Positions 38,901 through 50,900 of a stretch of DNA of 64,000 bases are shown here, piece after piece. A program made the translations under genes and the position numbers. The notes beneath the pieces are model-generated. The model saw only the letters and a program-made list of their open reading frames with translations. It did not search any database and was not told the DNA's origin. Numbering within the stretch: position 1 is the first letter of the stretch; each line of letters starts with the position of its first letter. This stretch comes from Sciurus carolinensis (taxonomy: Eukaryota > Chordata > Mammalia > Rodentia > Sciuridae), in NCBI RefSeq assembly GCF_902686445.1, contig NC_062220.1:96100143-96164142 (forward strand), in the 5' to 3' direction.

Positions 38901-41900
38901 GTTTCTGGAATTGTCATTATGTGTTTGTTACATCTTCATAACTGCCCTGTAGTTCTTAGATAGCTTTCTCTATGTTTTGTTTGTTTTGTTCTATATTTTA
39001 CTCATTCTTTTTTCTTTTTGCATTTCTGTTTGGTGAGTTTTCATTAATGTATCTTCAGTCTCACTGATTTATTTCCATGGTTGTACCAGAAACTACTGAT
39101 GAGTCCTTCAAAAACATTATTCATTTCCTTTATAGTATTTTTTTATTTATAGCATTTCCTTTTGATTCTCAGAGTTTCCATCTCTTTGCTTACATTGCTT
39201 ATCTATATTTTCATGTCCACTTTTTCCTTTGTAGCCCTAAACATATAAATCATAGTAATTTTGAATTCTCCAATCAGGCATTTCCAAAGTTTTGTCACAT
39301 CTGAGTTGTTTTTTTTTTTTTCCCAGACTGAGCTTTATCCTGATTTTTTCCCTCCCTTTGGTATATTTAGAATTTTTGTTGTTGTTGTTGAAAGTCAGAC
39401 ATTATGGAACAGGTAATAGGAACTGAGGCAGTTAGGCTTTTAGCATGAGGTTTTCTGTTAATCTGCTTAGGAGTTGACCTGTTCTAATGTTTTTTGTTGT
39501 AGGTGCCAGAGGCTTCAATTTCTTTTAGTTTAATATTTTGTCCCTCAAGCTCCATGTCATGTTTGGGTTTCTTATAAGGAGTCTTCTTTAAATAGAGTTT
39601 ATTTCTTGTAACCCTCTCCATTACAATCCATGTTTATTATACTGGTGTCCGTTGATGTTTCTGGTAAGGCGTTAGGAGGAGAAGCACCGTGTATTCTTAT
39701 GATTAAATCTAAAGTGGTAGCAGGCCTGAGTTCCTGGGCTGAGAAATTCAGAAGCAATACTTAGCCTTTGAATTTTTTCCCTTTTGTGACACAGGAAGGC
39801 TGGAGAGACTTCAGTTGTTTCCTTACCCTTTCCCTAGATCAGATCAGGCTGTGGTAAAGGAAATTCCTGTAAAAACTTGTTCTGGAGAATTCTGTGGATG
39901 TATTTCAAAATAGTTACCTTTCCCCCGGATGTTTTAAGATGCTTACTTTTCCCCTTCATCCAGAGTACCCACACCGTATATCCTATGTTCCAGTTACTCA
40001 CTTTGTAGCCATCTCAGTTATCAGATTGACTATTGCAGTGAGTACAGTACAGTGAGATTTCAAGAGCAAGATAGTCAACATTCACATAACTTTCATAACC
40101 ATATATCATTACATTCAATTTTATTATTAGTTATTGTTTATCTCTCATTTTGCCTAGTTTATAAATTAAACTATATCATAGGTATGTATGTATAACATAA
40201 TACAAATAGGATTCAGTCCTATCCAACGTTTCAGGCATTCACTGAGAGTGTTGGAACATATCTTCCAAGGAAAGAAGGGACTAGTGTAGTAGCAAAAATG
40301 GAAAAAACATGTCTTTGTCATTATTTTTATCTCCTTTGGGACTACTAAAGCCCTTCTCTCCATTTTTGACCCTAGCTTGTCATGATAATTTCCTTTATCA
40401 TTTAAAGTATCTTTTCTTCTAGTCAATGAGCCTAGAATATAGTCTTTAAAACTATATTTTGACAACCTCTTAAATGCTGTGTTTATGCCATTTATATTAA
40501 ATGTCATTTTGATAAACTTTGGAAATTTATTGTTTTATCTGTCTTCTTTAGGAATTTAAGTTTTTTTTTTTTTTAGCATTCCATTGTAATTTGTCCATTG
40601 GTTTTTTTAACTATACATACTTTGAATATTTCTTTTAATGGTTGCTCTATGGATTACATACAATACAACTTTAAAACTACTTAGGGATAATGTCTAACCA
40701 CTTCAAATGAAATATAGTAACCTTAAAACCATATATGTCCTTTTACCTTTCCCTCTCTATGGAAGTTGCCATGAATATCACATCTATATATATCAAATAC
40801 TCCACCAAACTATATTGTAATTTTTGATTTTTTAGCAGTGAAAATATTCTATAGGACTTAATAGGGGGACTTTTTATGTTCACCCAGATAATTACCCTCT
40901 TTCTCTCCCTCTTTTTATCCCTTCCTTCCTTCCTTCCTTGTTCTGTATTGCTTGATGTCATTTCTCGTCTACCTGAAGACTTGAGCATTTCTTTTAGAGC
41001 ACATCTGCTGACATCAGTTCTCTTTCATCTAAGGATGTCTTTACTTCACCTTCCCTCCTAAAGGATATTTGTACTGATATAGCATTCTAGGTTGACAGTT
41101 GTCCTCTCTCAGTATGCTAAAAATGCTGTGCCATTGCCTCTGGCCTCACTAGTTCTACTGAGAAATCCACAATCATTCCAAGCATTGTTTCCTTATATGT
41201 AATGTGCTCCTTTTTTGTTTTCTAAGTTGGCCAAGATTGGTTGCTTTTAAGATTTTTTCTTTGTTTCTAGTTTTCAGCAATTATATTACCATGCATCCGA
41301 GCATACTTTTCTTTGAGTTTTGGGGTTCCCTGAACTTCTTGAATCTATAAATTATGTCTTTTGCAAAATTTAGGGCATTTTCCCCTGCCATTGCTTACTC
41401 AAATATTTTCTTTCTGTGTCAACTTTTTCTTCAGTTCATATGGGTTTCAAAAGATATACAACTTAGATTTTTTTGATGTTGTCTCATAAGTTCCTGAAGC
41501 TTTGCTCACTTTTATTTGTTTTTCTTGCATAATTCTTATTGGTTAATTTTTATTTAAACTTCAAGTTAAGATCGAATCTTCTGTCATCTCCTTTTAGACA
41601 TTTAGCCCATGAAGTGAAATTCTTATTTAGTCGTTGTATGTTCCATTCTATTCATTTTGTTTGGTTCATTACAGCTTTGATTTCTCTACTGAGAACTCAT
41701 CTTTCCAATCACTTTGACCTCACTTCCTGCAACATAGCTGTAAGTGCTACTTTATGTTCTTGATCTGCAAATTCCGGCACATGTGTTCCCTGGGGACTGT
41801 TTGTTGATTGAATTTTCACTGTAGAGTTGTTCAGATTTGTTTAATTCTTTATACATTGCTTAATTTTGAATTGTATTCTGGTCCCCAGAATTTTGAATGT

Positions 41901-44900
41901 TATGTAATTTGGACTCGGAGTCTTGCTAAAATCTTCTGGAGAATTTTGATTTCTTATTTGTGTGGGTGCTTGGTTTAGCACTAAACTAGCCAGGTTAGGT
42001 TCACACTGCAGATTCCAGCCTATTCTCTTCGGGCTGTTTGGAATGTCAGTTCTGTTCTCAAGTTTTTGCAGTGCTCTTATGGACATTGTACACACTGTAG
42101 GAATCAGACTACCCTTGTGGTAGTCTACTCTGCAGTTCAGTTCTCACATTTTTATTATCCCCAGCTTATAGGTGGACCCCCTACCTCAGAAACAGATTTC
42201 TGGGATGATTTTCTACAGCCCTGTTCTCTCTGGATCTTTATCTTGGGTCCTCTGGCCGGAAAACTGGACTTTAACCTCTTTGTGCTGCTATGCACCTCTC
42301 TCATTTGGGCCAGTGTCCAGCAAAGTGGGTAGAATAGGGTTCCTCCCATACTCTTAGGCCACAGAGGTCGGAGGTCCTTTTCTCTATTCCCGCTTAGACA
42401 AAAGGATAATTCTGAGTGTTGGGGACCTGCAGCACCTTTGCCACCTCTGGAGCAATGTTCTGGCTGGGGCCTGCCTCAGGGCAGGGCCAAGAGAGGAAAA
42501 AACAAGATCACCCTCAAAGTCTCCAATCCAGGTCCCACATTTTGGTCTTAGTCAGAAGAAAGATCTTAGGGATCTTCTTTTGTCCATAACCTCTGCATAG
42601 TTTTAAGATTTGATCTTCCCTTGCTGTAGTCTAGGAAATAAGGGACAAAAGATCCCAGAAAACTCACCCAGTATTGAATTTTCTTTTTCTTTCTTTTCCC
42701 AGTCTACCTGCAGTTATTTAATTTTCAGTGACCTTAGTTAACATATGCATTCAGTTCATGTTTTTTTAGTTATAATTAGTGGAATATATTTATTATCTTA
42801 GCTGGACTTTCCACAAACTCTTTTTTGAAATAATAAAGATTGGGACTTGTTTTCTGATTTGAAATGTAAATAGTATTTGAAAAATAACAAGTGCTGGCAA
42901 GGATGGGGAGAAAAGGAAGCCCTTGCAGATGGTTGGTGGGAATGTAAATTAGTATAACTATTACTAAGAACAGTATGGAGTTTCCTCAAAAACTGAAAAC
43001 ACTTTAAGATCAGAAATCCCACTTCTATATATTCAGAGGAAGTGAAATCAGTATGTCAAAGAGACATCTGCAATCCCATTTTTTTTGTAGCACCATTCAC
43101 AATAACCAGGAAATGGAAACAGCCAAAATGCTCATTGACAGATGAATGACTGAAGAAAATGTGGTTCACACAGAATGGAATGCTATTCAACCATAAAAAA
43201 GAATTAAATCTTATCATTTGCAACAGCATGAATGAAATTAAAGATATTATGTAAAATGTATCAGGCCAGGCATAGAAAGACAAGTCCCTCATGATCTTAC
43301 CCATATGGAATCTGAAAAAGTTGATCTCAAAGAAGTTGAAAGTGGAGTAGTGGTTACCAGAGATTGGGGAGAATGGAGCAGAGGGGTTGGATGAGGAAAG
43401 GTTGATTAATGGGTACTAAGTAAGTTATGTTTAGATAGAAATAATAAGTTTTAATATGTGATTGCACAGTAGAGTAACTATGGAGAGAGATTGTATATTG
43501 TACATTTTGAAATTAGAATATAAAATTTTAATTGTTTTCACCATAAAGAAGTGATAAATGGAGAAGTTAGACATGTTTGACATGATGACAATGTACACAC
43601 ATATTGAAATGTCACATAATACCCCAGTAATATGTACAATTTTTTGTGTTTTTATGTATATGATAAAATATTGGCTATTATTAATAAAGTGAATTAATTG
43701 AATTAAAAAAGAAAAATTAAAAATTCTCATTACAATTTTATATACCTCCCAGAAATAACTCTAGTAATATTTCATGTGCTTTAAACATATATGTTTAAAT
43801 AATACATATAATATGATTATTATATAGAGTCATAATAGATTAGAAAGCATTACTTATGTAATTTTGCATCCTGCTTTAATCACTTAACGAAATTTTAAAA
43901 AAATATTTTCTGTGATATTAAAAACCCTTTATAGACTCTTTTTGAGAAGTCACTTAAATGGCCATTTATTAACAATACTAAAATAACATTGGAAAAATAC
44001 ATTTTTTATATGTACGGAGTAGTAGACTGCCTTTCTCAGTTTAGTGTATCTTTAACTGTTATTCATGTCTTTAGGTATTCTTTTAAAACCAGTTTAATGT
44101 TTGCATTGTTAAAAAGTCAATTTATTTCTAGTTCTTACATAACCATTTCTTATTTAAGTTACTTTCACATTTTTACTTTTAGAATTAATTCTATAATGAC
44201 TATATCTATAAATAGTTTTGCTCTATTTTGGTTTGGGTATGAAGTGTTCCCAAAGGTTCCTGTGTTAATGCAGGAATGTTCAGAGGTGAAATGATTAGAT
44301 TGTGAGAGTTGTAACTTATTTGAATGGAGTGGGTGGTGACTGTAGGCAGGTGGAGTCTTGGTGGGAGGGTCACTGGAAGTGTACCCTGGAAGGGTGTGTC
44401 TTACCTGTGGTCCCTTCTCTCTCTCTGTCTCTCTCTCTCCCTCTGCTTTCTGGCTGTCAGTCTCTCTCTGCTTCCTGGCTCTCAGTACAGAGGAGCTTCC
44501 CTCCTCCTTGACCTTTCACCATGATGTTCTGCCTCATCCTGGGCCCAGAGCAATAGACTTGGTCAAATATGGGACTAAACCTCTGTAACCATGAACCAAA
44601 ATAAACTCGTTTTTCTCTAAATGGTTCTTGTCAGTTATTTGATCACAGGAACACAAAACTGACTAAAACACTGTCTCTAACCTATACTCAGAAAGGAGAT
44701 TTCTGAATACAACCATTTATGAAAACCTTTATATATAATATTATCTTGCTTTCTGCAAGTGTGTTGCTCATTTACTCTTCCCTCAAAAATATTGAGAGTA
44801 CCTATCTTATCATGACCTTGTTAGCACTATGCAATTTTATTTTCATAATCATTAAAAATTTAATTAGAAAATTGAATATCCTTGACTAAATGTGTACCAT

Positions 44901-47900
44901 GATTAAAAACAAGATTGGACATGTTTTCACGCAATTTAAAATCATTTTTATGAGAGTTTGCTAATAATGTCCTGTAACTCATGATTTAATGTTTCTCATA
45001 GTTTTGAACAAGATTTTTTAAAATATATATCTTAAGGGTACTTACCTTGTTATTTTCAGTATATTTAGTATTTCACCTTAATTTTTTGCTTAAATTTAAA
45101 ATTTATTTCCTTAAACCTGTCAAGTCTTCATTGTTCTATTTTTTATGATATATATTTTTGGAAATGTAATTTATATAACACACAATTCATCTATTTAAAA
45201 ATCTATTTTTTTTGTTTGTCTGCTTAATTCTTATTGAGGCAGCATCTTATTGTGTTGTTTAGGCTGACCTCAAACTCTCCATCCTCCTACCTAAGCCTCC
45301 CAAGTAGCAGAGATTGCAGGTGTGTAACACGATACCCAGTTCCTAAAGTTCTAATTCTTTCATGCTTATAAAATTTTTGCTGATTCATTTGCTAATATAT
45401 ATCAAATACAGTTGTCCCTTGGTATCTTGAGGGGATTGACTCCAGGACCTCACATATATACCAACATCTGTGGATACTCAATTCCATAATATAAAATGGC
45501 ATATGTGCACATAACCTAAGCAATCCTCTCTTATACTTTAAATCATCTGTAGATGATTTATAATACCTAACACAACATAAATGCTAGGTAAATAGTTGTT
45601 ATGCTGTGTTATTTAAGGAATAATGATAAGAAAAAAAAAAGGTCTATACATATTCAGTACGGATTCCAGTCTTCGTAGGCTTGGCTACTTTTTTGACTTG
45701 TGGTTGGTTAAATTTACAGATGTGAAATCTGTGACTATGGCGCCAACTGTGTTTACCATTTGTCCAATATTGCTGACTTAGGTATTAGAAATACGCTAAT
45801 AAAGTTACTACACATGGCAGATCATGGCTGTCATAGTCATTGCCAGTATTCTCCCCACCCCTTCTCCTGCAGTTTGGGACAATGGAAGTTTGCACTCTTC
45901 AGTCCTTTAAATTTTAACAGTGCCATATGATTAATTTTGGCCAATTAATTGTAAGAGGAAATGCTATGTGTCACTTGTGGGCTAGGCTATAAAACATCCA
46001 TACTACAATTAATATGGCATCTCTGTCCCTCTGGTGGTTACCAAGAAGGACTTGTATTCCTATTGATGTCAATGTAGATATGGAGCCTTCTTAACCTGAT
46101 GAGTGAATGACAAGCAGACTCCCTCTGCAGCTTTAATAGGGACATGGAACACAGGGAATAAGTGTTGTATTACATCATTAAGATTTTAGGTTTAGTTTGC
46201 ATAATCTTTATCCTGACTAATACAGAAACCTGCTATAAAAAGACTCTTAAGTAAATAGGCTGTTAAAGTAGAATGTGGCAAGGACTACAAGAGATGGCCA
46301 TGGCACTTGGTGTGAGCATGGCACTTGGTGTGGCATAGGCTTAGCCAAGGAAAGGGAAGGTGTCTGTCATGCAGCTTCTTAGAGGAACCATTGCTCATGC
46401 TGAGATTGAAAAGCCCCATGTGAGTTAGGATTTGAGTTAGGAGGAAAGAAAAATCTAGAGCAGTTCCAATGGAGTGCTTGCAAAAGAAGTTAGACTACAG
46501 AGTGAGGTGAGAGATTATAATCAATGAAATTAAGAACAGTCTGTGGGTAAAGAAATAATCTTTGAAAGGTTCTATATGCTTTATTTCTGTCAGAAAGATC
46601 TGATCATAGATAAAAGCTTATGGGTAAAACCAACTGGTAGAAATGGGACAGATGAAAATACAAGAAACAAAGGGAAGACAAGGGCAGACCTAGACCAGTG
46701 AGAGCCAGGCAGAAGTGATTTCTGTAACAGACATACAGGGATGGCCTTCAAGAGGAAAGACACTGACCTTTTATATAGCAAGAGGAAAGTTGGACCCAAG
46801 AGACATAGATCTGATTCACGGGGTTGGTGGCAGGAAGATGGAGTTTTAATCTGTCCATACCTTGTTTTGCTGTAAAGGAAGAAGCACTGTGATTGGCTGA
46901 GGGAGAGGAGATAACCCTGTTGTACATATGATCTACTAAAGGCCAGGTTCTTTTTCTTGTTCTATCTGTGATTTTCTCTTTCCACTTCACATCTGCAGAT
47001 GTCCCTCTTTCTATTGCAACATTGCTTTTACCCCCAGGTCTGAGTTTTTCCTCTTAGTACAAAGACATGCTCCAATGTTAATAAGCAACATTTAATGAAA
47101 TAAAAAGAAAAATTTCACTTAATCCCAGTACACCCTGGTTGATATCTTGTTTCTCTGCCCCTGTGCAATGGAAAACTTTTCAAGGGATTGTCTATACTCA
47201 TTGAATTGATGCATGCCCTCCTGTACCTCCTCCTATTGTGATTCTTCTGGACAAGTCTAGATTAACCTCCAGTGACCTCCAGATTGCCAAATCTAAGTTT
47301 CAAATGGTCTGTCCTCTATTCTCTGCTCTCCATGGTATGTAGCAGTTTCTGGGCCCATAGTGGTTACCTGGGTTTGTATGGCCATGAATTCCCTGAGGCC
47401 TATTCTGGGCAACAAGCACTTCTTTCTATTCTCCTAAACAAATGATTTCACCCTCTATCACATCCCCCAAACCTCCCCTTCTACTCTTAATAGTTTGTCA
47501 GAGAATTTGTGCCCAAACAGAATTTTCTTCTATGAAGAATTTTTTAAGCTAATATAATAAACATGGTAACTATGACACACAAAGCCTACTGATGTTTAAA
47601 GATTATGTGAAGAAAATCAAGATGGGGAAAAAATGTGAAACTGATTAGATATTAATCTCCTACTGATCCATTGCTTGATCATAGCCCCCCCATTTTTTTT
47701 TCACTGAACTTCATGTATACATATGTTTACCATTTTGGTAATAAGTGGCAACTCATTATTTTTCTTTTTCAATGATTGTTTTTTTTTTTTTTTTGGTTAT
47801 TGAGATTTTATTGTTCTGATTAACTTCAAGATATTCCAAAACCAAGTCCATGTGGATTATTTAATTTAGGTAAAACTGATATCGTCATCATATTCTCATT

Positions 47901-50900
47901 TTTAAAAATATATACTTCTATTCAGTTCACTTGGTATGTCTTTTACTTGAATATGATGGTTTTCTTTTTGTAGTTCTTATTTTTTATTTGAATACAGTAC
48001 TAAATTTGATACCAACTGCTTTGCTCTGAAGTACGCAGTCAGTAAATATCAGTTACTTGTACTTTTTGCTATTTTGGTTCACAGATACATTTTACATGTT
48101 TTTCCTCATTTTGTGTTTTTTTTTAATGTTGAATATTGTCACTTTGTTTAAGACAGATGGTGACTGCTGTATTTTTTTTTACAGACATTTAGAATTAAAA
48201 GGCAAAAAAAAAAAAATGTGCATCCTGACATATATTAACCCTTCCCTGCTAGACTGGAAATAAAGTTTAAAAAAACCCAAAAACTAGAACTAACCAAACA
48301 ATTGTAAGGAAAGAGCAAAACAAGCAAAGTACTAGGCACATTTATGCAGTTTAAACCATAATTTGCTCAGAACTATCTTATCACAGCCTCTGGGATAGGA
48401 GTTTCCTGTGTTTCTTCTTTGCTAGCAAAACAATAAACCTTCATTTTCCTTTTTCTCAAAACTGTGTCCTCATTATTGAATTGGCATCTGGGATAAGGAC
48501 CAAGATTTTGGCCACAAATTTTTTGGCCCAGATGGGACCCAAGTGCAGCCTGACTCCAACTTTCTTGAGTAGGCCTGGCTTTCCAAGGAACCCTACTTCC
48601 ATGCTGAGGATGCAAGGTGGCTGGTGAACTTGTTGAGAGCCAACTGCAGCAGAGTTAGGAGACTGGTGAGTTTGCTTCAGATTGAACCAGAGGAACTCTG
48701 CCTGCTGAAGCTCCTTTTGCTTTGGGGAACTCCCACCATCTCTCCCTGAATGGTACAGGTTGCTCCATCATGGTCCACTTCAAGAAAAAGGAAACTGAAC
48801 TTGCAACAACTCTGGCCGTTTGGTAAGTCCTCCAGTGTGCACACTAAGGCCCTTGATTCCACACATCTGGTTCCTCTTCATGGGGACAGCTGGTCCTTCT
48901 TTCTGGGGATATGGGTGGTGCCCCTGGTGTGGGGGTCATGGTTAAGTGGGACTCTAGAACCTAGAGATATTTACTTCTTTCTGATCTGTTCTAGATTCTC
49001 ATCAGTTTGTTAGCTTTGGGCTTGGGAATTCCCTCTGGTTGTCTGTTTTGTTTGTAATTATTACTGCCCCTTTTAAGACATGGTCAGTACTGCATTGATC
49101 CTATAGGTAGTCTCTTGGAAAAGATCTTGGCTGGTCTATTTCAAGGTTCTCTTTCGTTGACCATGGTTTTGGGGCTCCTCTCTGGTTGACTGTCTGTATT
49201 TCCTTTTTGTACAGTCTTACAATTGGAGTTGGTCTGTCAGAAGTAAAGTAAGTTGAAGAAAGGGCCACCTATAGGTGTAAGTTTATCTAAGATAATGTTT
49301 TACTGTAATGTCTGGCTTTTAAATAGTTTTCTGAATTATTATACAATCTTGTAGTTGGAATTGGTCTGTCAAAGGTAAAATAAGTGGAAGAAATTCGTAT
49401 GTGCAGGTCTCTATGTTTTTTTTTTTTTATTGTAAACAAATGGGATACATGTTGTTTCTCTGTCTGTACATGGCGTAAAGGCATACCATTTGTGTAATCA
49501 TAAATTTACATAGGGTAATGTTGTTCGATTCATTCTGCCATTTTTTCCCTTCCCCCCACCCCTCCCCCCCCCTCCCCTCCATCTATACAGTCCTTCCTTC
49601 CTCCATTCCTGCCCCCCTCCCTAAACCCAACTCCAACCCCAACACTAACCCTTCCCACCCCCCATTATGTGTCATCATCCACCTATTAGCTATATCATTC
49701 TTCCTTTGGTTTTTTGAGATTGGCTTATCTCACTTAGCATGATATTCTCCAGTTTCATCCATTTGCCTGCAAATGCCATAATTTTATCATTCTTTATGGC
49801 TGAGTAATATTCCATTGTATATATATACCACATTTTCTTTATCCATTCATCAATTGAAGGACATCTAGGTTGGTTCCACAATCTGGCTATTGTGCAGGTC
49901 TCTATGTTTTAAAGATTCCTGTCAATCAGCCCTGGTTTTGGTGATCCTCTTTTGTCTGTCTTTTTTTTTTTTTTCCTTTTCATTTTACAGGTCCTTTAAG
50001 ACACGGGCCATGCTGCACTGATCTTATTGATCTTACGGGTAGTCTCTTGAGTCTACCAGTAGACTGAATGGGCCACCTATAGGCTTAAGCCCATCTAATA
50101 GAAAGACGGTTTACTATAACACAGTCTGGCCTTTGAATAGTTTTTCCGGATTATTATACAATTCTGAAGTTGAAGTTAGTCTGTTGGGGGTAAAGTATAT
50201 GAAAGAGACTCTGTATGGGAAGGCATTTATGCAGTTGCATGATAAGGGGCTGAACAGTATAAGGGGTCTGAAGAGTCAGGAACTAATTAATTTGAAGGTG
50301 CCAAAAGACACTGCCCCTGGTGTGCAATGATAGCAGGACACCAGAGAAAAGGTTTAAAAGATTTAAATCTTTTTAACGCAGTGCTGGTACTCCCAGCACT
50401 CTTTCTCACCTGGCCTCAGGCAGCTGCAGATCATCTCAAGGACACCAACCCTAAACTGGGGAAAAACAATCCCAGAAAAACTGCCTGGGCTGTAAAAAAA
50501 TGGCCAGAGAGAAGCTGGCCTCTCCCCTGCCTTCCAGCCCCTTTTGCCCATGGCAGGTGGAGGCTGCTGGCTACAAAGGATGTGGCAGTAGGCTTCAGCA
50601 GTGTTAGTTTATGACCTAGAGACAGGAATAGTCTCCCTTTTTAAGATATGATGGGACATCCCATTTGCCCAGGGGATATTTATCACTGGGGCAAAGCAAT
50701 TATTGCTTTAATAGTATCATCCCACTAAATGCCTGGGGAGACTGGAAGAAAAAATTACTGCACCCAGAAAAGAAAAAGACAGAAACTAAGACCAACCTGT
50801 GTTTTGTAGGCAGCCTCTGCAAAGGGATCTTTAAGGAAGCCTAAAGGAAATGATGGAAAGGGGGCTCCTCCTTTGCATATCAACATACCTAGTATAATAG

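Larger units (their letters stand above)
32790..39990 (-). repeat. Long ancient L1M element, interrupted by younger insertions
   Basis: Moving right one walks from the L1M 3' end (32790-33780), through ORF2 ('gttgtatctaaaaactcatcaccaaaccc' near 34110; 'ttctataaatgtcaattacatcaagctg' near 34560; 'accattcacatttaaagtgatcataaatatgg' near 35015), to the 5' part at 38540-39990 ('ttgaaagataatttcactggataaagaattcc', 'tttccatctctttgcttacattgc', 'gaaagtcagacattatggaacaggtaatagg'). The order is colinear. It is broken by an MLT1 LTR (35185-35574) and by a young L1 (36000-38530). Confidence 0.7.

Noticed and set aside
49518..49742. Proline/serine-rich open frame
   Set aside because: It is the C-rich antisense of the L1 3' UTR polypurine tract. 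The similar frame at 3918-4103 has the same origin.
50327..50614. A possible new secreted protein gene
   Set aside because: A signal-peptide-like start is present, but there is no further domain, no splice context, and stops follow. It fits a decayed retroviral fragment better.
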